Below, piece by piece: positions 8,655-16,909 of a stretch of 64,000 bases of DNA (positions are counted from its first letter, which is position 1; every line of letters begins with the position of its first letter). The position numbers and the translations under genes were made by a program. The notes beneath the pieces were generated by a model. That model ran no database searches and had not been told where the DNA came from. It saw nothing but the letters and a program-made list of their open reading frames with translations. Origin of the DNA: Actinomadura syzygii (lineage in GTDB: Bacteria > Actinomycetota > Actinomycetes > Streptosporangiales > Streptosporangiaceae); assembly GCF_008085905.1 (NCBI RefSeq), contig NZ_VSFF01000016.1:240714-304713 (forward strand). Reading direction: 5' to 3'.

Positions 8655-10063
8655 TGGTTGACCGCGGCGGTGTGCGGCAGTGCCACGTAGGGGAACCAGC
8701 GGCCGAACGCCGCGTCGTTGTAGTTCACCCGGTCGCCGGCCGCCAGGGCCGGGACGGGGCGCCCGGTCTGGGCGGCGCCCTCCAGGACCTGCAACTCGAT
8801 GTCGACGACGTCGTCGCTCAGCCGCCGCCCGTTCGGGAATCCCTGCAGGTCACCGGCTAGCACCCCGAGCCGGTTCGCATCCCGGGTGACCGGGACGGCC
8901 ATGTTCAGCCGCAGCATCTCGGCGGGCGTGAACCGCTTGCGGTGGACGTCCTTGTTGAGCAGCTGGGAGTTCAGGTCGGTGCCCAGCGGCCCGCCGGAGT
9001 TCTTGGCCAGGCCGGTCAGGAAGATCTCGAACAGATCCCGGCGCGGGGCCGGCGGTGCCTTGATCCCGTAGATCTTCTGCACCAGTTCCGGGACCTCCGG
9101 TTTGAGGACCCGCTGCACCAGCGGCTCGACCGTGTGGTCCTTGGCCGGGGCGAGCCGGTTGAAGGCGTCCTTCAGCCCGGCCGGCGAGATGACCTCGTTG
9201 ACCAGCGGGTTGCCCAGCCGCGAGACTTGGTGGTAGCCGTCGGCGCTGTGGTGGCCGAGCTTGGCCGACGCGCCTCGGCGGTCGGTGGTCGACCAGATCC
9301 CGATGACCGGGTTACGGCCGGGGTCTCGCCCCAGCGCCAAGTCGGTCTTCGGCACCTGCAGCGCGAGAGTGTTGACGTTGTAGCCGCGCAGGGTGTCGTT
9401 CCCGGTCTCCTTGAGGTTCCCGCCGTAGAGCAGGTCGAAGACCCGAAGGTCGAGGAAGAACGGGTCGTCGGCCTGGCCGGCGTAGCTCCGGCCGCCGCCG
9501 GGGACCCGGGTGATCGCCTGGCTGCGCAGCCTGGCGTAGTCGGGCATGGACGCGGCCCCGGTCTGCGACGGCGCGGCAACGGCGTCGCGGATCAGCGTAC
9601 GGGTGCCCTTACGGGTGATCCGCTGCAGGGTGTAGTGCTGGCGGAACAGCAGGTTGGGGTCGCTGAGCGAGGTCACCGGCCCGTTGTTGTACAGGAACGT
9701 GGCGTTGCCGCGGCGGTCCTCGTTGCGGAACGTCCACCGGTAGGTGATGTCGGGTTCGGCGTCGCCGTCGTTGTCTATTTTGATGTTGTAACGCGCTCCG
9801 GTGGCGAACGGATAGAAGTTCGGTCCGCCGGTGGGCTCCTGGAACGGGATCCAGTTGGCCACCAGCGTCACCGTGTCGGACCTGTCAGGGCTGGTGAAGG
9901 CGTACAGGTCGGTGTTGTCGGCCTGCGGGTCGCCCGCGATGAGCGGCGCCTCGCGGTGGCTGGACGCGTTGGAGGCCTCCGGCCCCAGCGCGGCGACCAT
10001 TCCACTGGCCGCGAGCAGTCCCATACCGGCGACCACGGCCACCGGTCTTCTCACTCTGATCAC
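8645..10063 (-). CDS. Secreted DUF4331 family protein
   Basis: After a signal peptide (VRRPVAVVAGMGLLAASGMV, cleavage near ASNA) comes the family signature SSHREAPLIAGDPQADNTDL followed by YAFTSPD. DUF4331 proteins are extracytoplasmic, often predicted beta-rich, and are repeatedly found beside TPR and NicO genes. Their biochemical role is not established. The GTG at 10063 is preceded by AAAGGA about 12 bases upstream; the frame also extends to a GTG at 10090, which lacks a clear ribosome site. The upstream region (10091-10200) is comparatively AT-rich and probably carries the promoter of the DUF4331-TPR-NicO operon. Confidence 0.87.
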   Translation of the reverse strand: MIRVRRPVAVVAGMGLLAASGMVAALGPEASNASSHREAPLIAGDPQADNTDLYAFTSPDRSDTVTLVANWIPFQEPTGGPNFYPFATGARYNIKIDNDGDAEPDITYRWTFRNEDRRGNATFLYNNGPVTSLSDPNLLFRQHYTLQRITRKGTRTLIRDAVAAPSQTGAASMPDYARLRSQAITRVPGGGRSYAGQADDPFFLDLRVFDLLYGGNLKETGNDTLRGYNVNTLALQVPKTDLALGRDPGRNPVIGIWSTTDRRGASAKLGHHSADGYHQVSRLGNPLVNEVISPAGLKDAFNRLAPAKDHTVEPLVQRVLKPEVPELVQKIYGIKAPPAPRRDLFEIFLTGLAKNSGGPLGTDLNSQLLNKDVHRKRFTPAEMLRLNMAVPVTRDANRLGVLAGDLQGFPNGRRLSDDVVDIELQVLEGAAQTGRPVPALAAGDRVNYNDAAFGRWFPYVALPHTAAVNQAG

Positions 10064-10323
10064 GATGTCGCAAATTCCTTTCACTATCACCCTGAAACAG
10101 ACCTCGATGCCGTTGCACGGGTGTCGTCCCCCAACATTCGAGAATCACCGCCACGCGGACGGGCATATAGCCGTAAAGAAGATTCGCTATTTGGCAAACG
10201 AATTAAAAGTAGAGCCGTGCGGCCGCACCGCGGCTTGCGCGATTGCGGCCGACCGGGGATCTCCAGGGCCGTCGAGCGGGGTACGAGCGCGGTTCGGCCG
10301 CAGTGATCAGGAGGACGTCATGA

Positions 10324-10600
10324 GCGCAGGAGACCGCCGATCCGACCGGCCGTGCGATCGCGGGCTCGCTGACCGGAAGCGCATCACGATCGCATCCACC
10401 CGCCCCTCGTCCGGACGGCGCCGGACCGGACGAGACCAGCGCGTACGGCTTCCCGGCCGGGCTGCGGCGCGGGTTGGCACGCGCCTGCCCGCCCGGTTTC
10501 GGCCGGCGCGGCGCGTGGCGCAGCCCACTGCGCGGGCCGTGGCTGACGTCGGTGCTCGGCACCGTGCCGCTAGTGCCGCTGCCGCCGGATGGTGTCCTAC
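10324..10600 (+). pseudogene. N-terminal fragment of a membrane molybdopterin-dependent oxidoreductase
   Basis: In one frame the sequence reads DETSAYGFPAGLRRG and then WRSPLRGPWLTSVLGTVPLV. This resembles the first membrane segment of actinomycete molybdopterin oxidoreductases with a b561-like N-terminus. There is no start codon in this frame: a good ribosome site and ATG at 10310-10322 (AGGAGGACGTCATG) open a different frame, implying a frameshift. The fragment ends near 10600, where transposase-like sequence begins. It is judged a remnant; identity rests on about 35 residues. Confidence 0.45.
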
Positions 10601-10760
10601 CTGCGGGCTCTGCTGAGTGAGACCGAGCGGAAGTACGGGTGGACGTTGACGCAGATGGCGGAGGTGGCGGGGATGCCGGGCCGGGGGCATGCAGTGGCTG
10701 CTGAACTTCGACGCCTGGGATGTCGGCGGCGGGGTGCGCGACGACGTCCGGGACGCTCAT
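10589..10760 (+). pseudogene. IS701-family transposase remnant
   Basis: The sequence YLRALLSETERKYGWTLTQM, then after a frameshift MQWLLNFDAWDV and VRDDVRD, corresponds to the N-terminal region of IS701-type transposases (usual form YLRGLLS..ERKNGW..A..., then GMQ.LL....WD.D.VRDD.R.Y). Only about 55 codons in two frames remain. The catalytic part is absent. It abuts the molybdo-enzyme fragment, so insertion and later deletion removed both. Confidence 0.6.
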
Positions 10761-10845
10761 CTGATGCCGGGCCGAGCCGGGTACCCGTTCCCAAGCGGTT
10801 GTGGGCATAGTCTGGACGTCTTCAGACCAAGGTGCGGGGGTGCCC

Positions 10846-11217
10846 ATGACGCCGGATATCTCGCCGTCCGGGCCGAGGCTCAGCGTGTATGTGGTGCCGG
10901 TCGGGCAGTGGCTGACGGTCGAGCTGTGCGGAGAGCTGGACAGATTCCACGTTCCGGCGTTGCTCGGCCGGGCCAGCGCGCTGATCGCCCAGGAGATCCC
11001 GCCGCGGATAGCGTTGGACCTGTCCCGAGTGGCCTTCTGCGACTCCGAGGGGCTGAACGCGTTCGTGCGGCTGTGGAAGCGCGCGGCCGCCGCCAGCGGG
11101 GAACTGGTGCTGTTGCGCCCGCCTCCGCGGCTGGCCGCGTCGTTGGATCGGACCGGTCTAGATCGTCACATCCGCGTCCGTGACACGCTCCCCGCGGCTT
11201 CCGACGGTTTGCCGTGA
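10846..11217 (+). CDS. STAS-domain anti-sigma factor antagonist
   Basis: The 123-residue protein is essentially one STAS domain: VELCGELDRFHVPALLG followed by RIALDLSRVAFCDSEGLNAF. In this family a serine in the D-S-x-G-L motif is phosphorylated by an anti-sigma kinase and dephosphorylated to release the sigma factor; here the serine is in CDSEGLNAF. The ATG at 10846 follows GCGGGGGTG. An ATG at 10801 in the same frame would add 15 residues without improving the match. No partner kinase gene is adjacent. A possible -10 (CATAGT, near 10806) precedes it. Confidence 0.85.
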   Translation: MTPDISPSGPRLSVYVVPVGQWLTVELCGELDRFHVPALLGRASALIAQEIPPRIALDLSRVAFCDSEGLNAFVRLWKRAAAASGELVLLRPPPRLAASLDRTGLDRHIRVRDTLPAASDGLP

Positions 11218-11428
11218 CTGGGGAGAATCGTGGGTGTGGGCGCGCGTAGGGATGTGCGGTCGCGCGTGAACCGCGGGCTGGTGCCGGAAGGCGCGGTTGT
11301 CGCGGAATACTGCTCGCCCGCGTGCGGGTCGCAGCGGCGGCGCAAGCGAAGCGCTCCAGCGAGAAATATGCCGCCGCGGTGGACGGCCTCACGGCCTTGG
11401 GGTACAGACGAGAGTCCTAGCCCCGCAG
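11218..11428. other. Stretch without a confident gene
   Basis: Two overlapping + frames show gene-like fragments: EYCSPACGSQRRRKR (a CxxxC pattern) and, one frame over, KRSSEKYAAAVDGLTALGYR ending at the TAG near 11420. They may be the two parts of one frameshifted small zinc-ribbon-like gene, but no family is recognised. Confidence 0.3.
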
Positions 11429-11466
11429 TGACGACTCGAAGCTAGCAAGCTTCGGGCTCTTCGTCG
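11429..11466 (+). terminator. Hairpin, possible terminator
   Basis: CGAAGCT (11437-11443) pairs with AGCTTCG (11448-11454) around a 4-base loop, and outer bases TGACGA/TCGTCG extend the stem with internal bulges. There is no T-run, which is usual for actinomycete terminators. Confidence 0.45.
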
Positions 11467-11559
11467 TTACAGAGGCCAGTCTTCTGTGACCGCAGGGGCC
11501 GAAGGGGACAGACGCGCGGCAGGAGCCTTGGTCTTTGGGTCTGGTTTGTGGTGGTGGGC

Positions 11560-11973
11560 CGGGCGTTGTCGGCACCGGGGACTCAGGCCGCGGGTTCACT
11601 CCGCCTGATCACCTGCGGCGGCCACTTCAACACCCCGCACCCGCCGCTGTACCGACCGCACCCGTCGTCTTCGCGACCCTCCCTAGCCACAGTCTCCCTA
11701 CGTCCCACGACACACCCGCGCCGTCGCCTGCACCGGGACTGCTGAGGGCATGGTGAGCGTTGTCAGAACCGCTGCTCTCCAGTCTTCCGAAGCTCCCGTT
11801 AACTGGGCACGTTCGTCGCAAGGTCGCCGTGATCGCTGTCGTCGGTACCGCCGGCGGCCAGCGCACGGCCGTTGTGGCGCCTGATCACCTGGCGGCACCT
11901 TCAACCGCTCCACCGGCCACTACCGCGACAAGATCATCGATGTCGCCTACCTCATCGCCGTCCGCCATCACTG
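11560..11973 (+). pseudogene. Two decayed copies of a class E/F sortase C-terminus
   Basis: The sortase active-site region (normally L-x-T-C-G-G-x-F-x-x-x-T-x-H-Y-x-D-N) appears twice. At about 11595 it reads LRLITCGGHFNTPHPPLY and then loses similarity. At about 11880 it reads LIT, then after a 2-base loss GGTFNRSTGHYRDKIIDV to a TGA at 11973. Neither copy has the rest of the fold (no N-terminal half, no catalytic His). Both are on the same strand about 280 bp apart, as if from a tandem pair or a duplication. The stretch holds no intact gene. Confidence 0.5.
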
Positions 11974-12085
11974 AGGGCGACACGCCCGGCTGAGGCATGT
12001 GCGGGAGAAGGAACCAGGCAGCCCCGCGGGTCGGCCGCGGTTGGCCGTCGGGCACCCCGGCTTGCCAGCCCTTCAGGCCAGCGCT

Positions 12086-12805
12086 TTAGGCCAGGGGGAG
12101 GGTGAGGAAGGGGGCGCTGGACGGCTGGGGGGAGCCGCCCGCGGGTTCGATGGTCATACCGATCTGCTGGGCGTTGCCGAGCCCGGTGGCGATGATGGGC
12201 CAGGATGGCCTGTCTGCCGGCGGCCGCATGATGCCCGCCGAGCGGGGCGCGGCGGACGTGGCCAGGAACCACATTTGGTAGGTCTTGGCCGTCGGCAACC
12301 GCTTCAGCCTGGAGGAGGTGATCACCGCCTTGTCCAGCGACCGGGACGACACGATGGTGACCGTGGCGCCGTCCCGGGTCTGGGCGGTGGAGGTCTGGGC
12401 GTCGGGGGCGGTCATCACGGCGGCGATCCGCCGGTTGAGGTCTTGTGCGTGTTCGGCGTCGCCGTGGAAGTGGGCGGCCGTGATCGCGCCGACGACGGCG
12501 AGCACCAGGCATGCCGCGGCGGCGAGCCAGTTCCCTCCGCGGCCGCGGGGGGACGGCAGGCGGCGGCGCAGTGGTGGCGGCGACTGGCGGGTCCGGGCGA
12601 TCTCGGTCATGACGCGTGCGCGGAGCTCGGGCGGCGGGGGGTGGGCGACGGCGAGCGCCAGCCGGGTCGTGGTCTCGCGGAGTCCGGCGGTCTCGTCGGC
12701 GCAGGCGGCGCAGCGCGGCAGGTGGTGTTCGAAGCGGCGTCGTTCGGTGTCGCCGAGCGCGTCCAACACGTAGGGGCCGGCCAGGTCGTGGGGGTCGTGG
12801 GTCAT
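12086..12805 (-). CDS. rskA: Anti-sigma-K factor, RskA-like, with N-terminal zinc-finger
   Basis: The 239-residue protein starts with a ZAS-type anti-sigma domain (H-x3-C-x2-C in HLPRCAAC, near residue 30), has one membrane helix (LAAAACLVLAVVGAITAA) and an extracytoplasmic RskA domain (KTYQMWFLATSAAPRSAG). Such proteins hold the sigma factor at the membrane and release it by regulated proteolysis. The ATG overlaps the sigK stop (ATGA at 12802-12805), so the two are translationally coupled. The gene lies beside a molybdo-oxidoreductase and a fasciclin lipoprotein, the usual SigK neighbourhood in actinobacteria. Confidence 0.9.
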   Translation of the reverse strand: MTHDPHDLAGPYVLDALGDTERRRFEHHLPRCAACADETAGLRETTTRLALAVAHPPPPELRARVMTEIARTRQSPPPLRRRLPSPRGRGGNWLAAAACLVLAVVGAITAAHFHGDAEHAQDLNRRIAAVMTAPDAQTSTAQTRDGATVTIVSSRSLDKAVITSSRLKRLPTAKTYQMWFLATSAAPRSAGIMRPPADRPSWPIIATGLGNAQQIGMTIEPAGGSPQPSSAPFLTLPLA

Positions 12806-13386
12806 GGCTGCGCTCCCAGGCAGTCGCGCAGCCGGATGAGTCCGTCGCGCATCCGGGTCTTGACGGCGGCGAGGCCGACGCCGAGCAGTTCGGAGACCTC
12901 GCGGTAGGTGTAGCCGCCGTAGTAGGCCAGGGTGATCGATTCGCGCTGCGTCTGGGTGAGGCCGCGCATGCAGCGGCGCACCTGCTGGTGTTCCAGCCGG
13001 GTGCCGACCTCTTCGGCGACCTCGTCGTAGTCGGGCGAGGGCGCGGCGGTGCGTTCCTCGCGGTCGCGGTCGGCCTGGGTGGAGCGGACCCGGTCGACGG
13101 CGCGGCGGTGCGCCATCGTCAGCGCCCACGCGGTGGCGGCGCCCTTGCCGGGCCGGTAGTGCGACGCCTTGCGCCACAGCTCGACCAGCACCTCCTGGGC
13201 GATCTCCTCGGCCTGCGCCGGGTCGCGGACCACGCGCAACGCCAGCCCGTACACCGGCCCCGACAACCGCTGGTACACCACCTCGAAGGCGTCCTGGTCG
13301 CCCCGCGCGACCAGAACGAGAAGCGCGCCCAGGTCCGAGACACCGGACGGCGCGGCACCGCCGCTCAGCGGGTCAGTCATCTTCAC
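12802..13386 (-). CDS. sigK: ECF RNA polymerase sigma factor SigK
   Basis: The 194-residue protein has sigma region 2 (DAFEVVYQRL, DPAQAEEIAQEVLVELW) and region 4 with a helix-turn-helix (TYREVSELLGVGLAAVKTRM). Length and neighbours match the SigK (ECF19-like) group. The start is GTG at 13386 or ATG at 13380 two codons later; neither has a strong ribosome site. It is followed by its anti-sigma with a 4-bp overlap, and is divergent from the molybdo-oxidoreductase with about 95 bp between them. Autoregulation through the shared inverted-repeat promoter region is likely. Confidence 0.92.
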   Translation of the reverse strand: MKMTDPLSGGAAPSGVSDLGALLVLVARGDQDAFEVVYQRLSGPVYGLALRVVRDPAQAEEIAQEVLVELWRKASHYRPGKGAATAWALTMAHRRAVDRVRSTQADRDREERTAAPSPDYDEVAEEVGTRLEHQQVRRCMRGLTQTQRESITLAYYGGYTYREVSELLGVGLAAVKTRMRDGLIRLRDCLGAQP

Positions 13387-13490
13387 ACCACGTGTTCGGC
13401 GCCGAACCGGGATCGGATGGGTGAATCCTCGTCCCGGAAAGTTCGGCCCATCCGCTCACCGTAGGGCACCGAACACCCGGTGTGACAAGC
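13382..13490. promoter_or_regulatory. Divergent promoter region with long imperfect inverted repeat
   Basis: Reading rightward from 13385, CACACC-x2-GTGTTCGGCGCC is followed by GGATGGG. Reading leftward from 13486 on the minus strand, CACACC-x2-GTGTTCGGTGCC is followed by GCGGATGGG. The two arms share about 30 of 40 positions and each points toward a gene (molybdo-oxidoreductase right, sigK left). Two copies of one ECF promoter facing each other is the natural reading. It is an inference from symmetry; no transcription start is known. Confidence 0.6.
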
Positions 13491-15197
13491 GATAGAGCGA
13501 CCGGGCCACCGCAGTGGGTCACCGCCGCGGTGCGCGGCCTGCTGGCCGCAGCCGCCGCCATGGGTACCGCGGAGTTGGCGGCCGGTGCGCTCGGGCGGGC
13601 GACCGCGTCCCCGATCCTCGCCATCGGCGCCGGCTTCATCGATCTCACCCCGGTCTGGCTGAAGGACTTCGCGATCCGCACCTTCGGCTCCAACGACAAG
13701 ACCGTCCTGCTGATCGGGCTCGGCGCAGGGATCACCATCGCGGCGCTGGTCATCGGACTGTTGAGCACGCCCCGGCTGGTCTTCGGCCTGATCGGGCTCG
13801 CCGCCTTCGGAACCGTCGGGGGCACCGCGGCGCTGACCCGGCCGGTCGCCGAGCCGATCGACGCCCTGCCATCGGCGGTCGGCGCGCTCGCCGGCATGGC
13901 CGCCCTGGCCCTGCTGGCACGCAGCGTCCGCCCCAAGCCCCGCCCGAAGCCCCACCCGAGGCACCGCGCGTCCCCTATCCGACATCCCGAAACAACCGCT
14001 AAGGGCAAAGTCGCCCACAGCACCGCCCCCCTGGGGGGCGACCAGGCAACCGGTCCCCGGTCGGAGTGGAAGAATTGGCCGGAACACCGCTCCAAAGACG
14101 CCCCCGAGCCGGCTCCCGGGGCCGGTGCCGGCATCGATCGGCGGCGTGTGCTGCTGACCGGCGCCGGAGTGGTCGGCGTCGCTGCGGTCGGCGGCATCGG
14201 CGGGCGGGCGCTACTACGCCGCGAGAACGTCTCCAAGATCCGCACACGGCTGCGGCTGCCAGCACCGGTGAGCCAGGCCGGACCGGTTCCGGCGGGCGCC
14301 CAGGTCCGGGTCCCGGGCATGACGCCGTTTCGTACTTCCAACGCTGACTTCTACCGGGTGGACACCGCGCTCGTCCTGCCCCAGGTCGATCCTCGGGACT
14401 GGACGCTGCGGATCCACGGCATGCTCGCCCACCCCGTCGAGTTGACGTTCGACGACCTGCTGCGCCAACCGCTGATCGAACGCGACATCTCCCTCTCGTG
14501 CGTGTCGAACCAGGTCGGCGGCGTCCTGGCCGGGAACGCCCGCTGGCTCGGCGTACCGCTGGCGCCGCTGCTGCGCAGGGCCGGGGTGCGGCCGGGGGCC
14601 GACCAGATCCTGTCCCGCTCGTCCGACGGCATGACGCTCAGCACCCCGTTGGAGAGCGTGCTGGACGGCCGCGACGCGCTCCTGGCCGTGGGGATGAACG
14701 GCGAGCCGCTGCCGGTGGCGCACGGCTTCCCCGCCCGGATGGTGGTGCCCGGCCTGTACGGATACGTGTCGGCGACCAAGTGGGTCGTCGACCTCAAGGT
14801 CACCCGGTTCGCCACCGACCAGGCGTACTGGACCAAACGCGGCTATGCCGAACGCGCGCCCGTGAAGACCTTCTCGCGGATCGACGTCCCCAAGCCGTTC
14901 GCCCGCCTCACAGCCGGGCCCATCGCCGTCGCCGGCACCGCCTGGGCTCAGCACCGCGGCATCGACGCCGTCGAATGGCAGGTCGACGACGGGCCCTGGC
15001 GTCCGGCGCGGCTCGCCCCGGTCCCCGGCATCGACACCTGGCGGCAGTGGGTCGCCGAGTGGGACGCCCTGCCGGGCTCGCACACGCTCCGCGTCCGCGC
15101 CACCGACAAGACCGGAACGACCCAACCCGAGCACCGGTCGCCCCCCGTCCCGGACGGGGCCACCGGCTGGCATTCGGTGGTGGTCACCGTGACCTGA
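13482..15197 (+). CDS. Membrane-anchored molybdopterin-dependent oxidoreductase (sulfite-oxidase fold)
   Basis: The 571-residue protein has four hydrophobic helices in the first 150 residues, a linker with RRRVLLTGAGVVG, and a C-terminal sulfite-oxidase/YedY-like domain. The Mo-ligand cysteine is about residue 340 (SLSCVSNQVGG), followed by the substrate-site stretch GFPARMVVPGLYGYVSATKW. A Mo-cofactor immunoglobulin-like dimer domain ends the protein. It probably acts on the outer face of the membrane. Substrate is unknown; SigK-linked homologues are implicated in protein or methionine-sulfoxide redox by analogy only. The GTG at 13482 is close to the predicted promoter; a later GTG at 13530 is also possible. 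Confidence 0.88.
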   Translation: MTSDRATGPPQWVTAAVRGLLAAAAAMGTAELAAGALGRATASPILAIGAGFIDLTPVWLKDFAIRTFGSNDKTVLLIGLGAGITIAALVIGLLSTPRLVFGLIGLAAFGTVGGTAALTRPVAEPIDALPSAVGALAGMAALALLARSVRPKPRPKPHPRHRASPIRHPETTAKGKVAHSTAPLGGDQATGPRSEWKNWPEHRSKDAPEPAPGAGAGIDRRRVLLTGAGVVGVAAVGGIGGRALLRRENVSKIRTRLRLPAPVSQAGPVPAGAQVRVPGMTPFRTSNADFYRVDTALVLPQVDPRDWTLRIHGMLAHPVELTFDDLLRQPLIERDISLSCVSNQVGGVLAGNARWLGVPLAPLLRRAGVRPGADQILSRSSDGMTLSTPLESVLDGRDALLAVGMNGEPLPVAHGFPARMVVPGLYGYVSATKWVVDLKVTRFATDQAYWTKRGYAERAPVKTFSRIDVPKPFARLTAGPIAVAGTAWAQHRGIDAVEWQVDDGPWRPARLAPVPGIDTWRQWVAEWDALPGSHTLRVRATDKTGTTQPEHRSPPVPDGATGWHSVVVTVT

Positions 15198-15247
15198 CCG
15201 CGGCAGCCGCCGAAACCGACAGTTCACCTATCCCGAAGGAACCCATC

Positions 15248-15889
15248 ATGAAGTGCACCCGAATCGCCCTCGGCGTCCTGTCCGCGGCGGCCCTGACCGC
15301 CGGGCTCGCAGCCTGCTCCGGCGCAGACGACGACAACGGCTCCAGCACCGCGTCCGCCGGGACGTCCGCTCCCGCCCCGTCCAGCACCGGAGCCGCGGCG
15401 CCCGCGACGGACAAGCCGTTCGGCCCGGCGTGCTCGGCCGTCCCCGCGTCCGGCAAGGGCAGCTTCAGCGGCATGTCCACCGACCCCGTCGCGACCGCCG
15501 CGTCCAACAACCCGGTGCTGTCCACACTGGTCAGCGCAGTCAAGCAGGCCGGGCTCGTCGACACGCTCAACTCCGCCCAGAACCTCACCGTGTTCGCGCC
15601 GACCAACGACGCGTTCAAGAAGATCCCCAAGGGCACGCTCGACAAGGTGATGGCCGACAAGGAGACGCTGAAGAGCATCCTGACCTACCACGTCGTCGGC
15701 CAGAAGATCACGCCGGACGGACTTTCGGCCGGCAGCTTCAAGACCTTGCAGAGCGCCGCCCTGACCACCAGCGGTTCGGGCGACTCCTACACGGTCGGCA
15801 CCGACAAGGCGAACGTGGTCTGCGGCAACGTCCAGACCGCCAACGCCACCGTCTACATCATCGACTCGGTCCTGATGCCGCCCAAGTGA
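15248..15889 (+). CDS. Fasciclin-domain lipoprotein
   Basis: The 213-residue protein has a lipobox (LAAC at residue about 21-24), a Ser/Ala/Pro linker, and one FAS1 domain with the H1 motif NLTVFAPTNDAFKKIP and the central TYHVVGQKI. FAS1 lipoproteins are surface adhesion or redox-linked proteins and in actinobacteria are classical SigK-regulon members (MPT70/83 family). The ATG is preceded by GAAGGAA. It follows the oxidoreductase by 50 bp in the same direction, so they probably share a transcript that ends at the hairpin just downstream. Confidence 0.92.
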   Translation: MKCTRIALGVLSAAALTAGLAACSGADDDNGSSTASAGTSAPAPSSTGAAAPATDKPFGPACSAVPASGKGSFSGMSTDPVATAASNNPVLSTLVSAVKQAGLVDTLNSAQNLTVFAPTNDAFKKIPKGTLDKVMADKETLKSILTYHVVGQKITPDGLSAGSFKTLQSAALTTSGSGDSYTVGTDKANVVCGNVQTANATVYIIDSVLMPPK

Positions 15890-15911
15890 CGCCCCGTCAC
15901 CGTTTTCACGT

Positions 15912-15932
15912 CCCCGCCCACACCGGGCGGGG
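15912..15932 (+). terminator. GC-rich hairpin terminator after the fasciclin gene
   Basis: CCCCGCCC (15912-15919) and GGGCGGGG (15925-15932) form a perfect 8-bp stem with loop ACACC, 22 bases after the stop codon. No T-run follows, as is common in actinomycetes. Confidence 0.7.
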
Positions 15933-16137
15933 AGTCAGGTCACCCGGCCCGGCATGACTCAAGCCCCTGTCGTAGGCATGATCCGGGGGGTGTTGTCACC
16001 GGGTTCGGGTGGCGTCGGTGGACCGCTCATAGGGACAAGGCGCCGTCTGTGACGAGGAAGATCGTCTCGCCGTAACGTGGATGCCGGGCACCGCGGCCAG
16101 ACCGCCGACCTGGCATAACCCCCTGATCGAGGTAGAC

Positions 16138-16909
16138 GTGAGCATCGAGTACGCGGCGGTGTTTTGGGCTTGGACGTCGGCAAGGGCGAGTACCACGCGT
16201 GCGGGCTGAACACCGCTGGCAAGAAGCTCCACGACAAGGCGTTGCCCAACGACGAGCAGCGACTCCGTGCTCTGTTCACCGAGCTCGGCAAGCGCGGCCC
16301 AGTCCTGGTCGTGGTCGACCAGCCGGCCTCGATCGGGGCGCTGCCGGTCGCGGCCGTTCGCGCTGAGGGCTGCCAGGTCGCCTACCTGCCCGGCCTGACG
16401 ATGCGGCGGCTGGCCGACGTTCACCCCGGCAACGCCAAGACCGACGCGCGCGACGCCTACGTCATCGCCGACGCAGCTCGCACTCTGCCGCACACGTTGC
16501 GGCGGGTCGACGTCGGTGACGACGCGATGGCCGAGCTGGAGGTGCTGGTCGGGTTCGACGACGACCTGGCGGCCGAGTCGACCAGGCTGACCAACCGGAT
16601 CCGCGGCCTACTCGTCACCATCCACCCCGCCCTGGAGCGGGCGATCGGCCCAAGCTGCACCACCCGGCCGCGTTGGACCTGCTCATCCAGCACGGCGGCC
16701 CGGACGGTCTACGCGCCACCGCCACCGACCAGCTCCTGGCCACCGCCCGTCCTCTCGCACCGCGCATGGCCGGACGGCTCGTTGAGGCGATCAAGACCGC
16801 GCTGGACGCCCAGACCGTGATCGTTCCCGATACCACCGCGGCCGCGACCCTCCTGCCGCACCTGGCCCGTTCGCTGCGCTCCGCCAGAGGGACATTGCCA
16901 GTGGGCTAG
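16138..16909 (+). pseudogene. IS110-family transposase, frameshifted and 3'-truncated
   Basis: The RuvC-like domain is clear: GLDVGKGEYHAC, VVVDQPASIGALPVA, NAKTDARDAYVIADAARTLP and VGFDDDLAAESTRLTNRIRG. The GTG at 16138 is out of frame with it because of extra bases in the T-run near 16160, a second frameshift lies near 16650 (before LHHPAALDLLIQHGGPDG), and the C-terminal domain with its serine motif is absent after 16900. The upstream 180 bp (15959-16137) look like the left flank of such an element. The element is non-functional. Confidence 0.88.

Noticed and set aside
8942..10306. Long + frame of 454 codons over the DUF4331 gene
   Set aside because: It is antisense to a clear secreted protein and has composition typical of a high-GC shadow frame (Gly/Val/Arg rich, no motif).
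9831..10616. Open + frame antisense to the DUF4331 gene, extending to 10616
   Set aside because: It runs antisense through the DUF4331 5' end and then becomes Arg/Ala-rich. The only gene-like portions of this area are in other frames.
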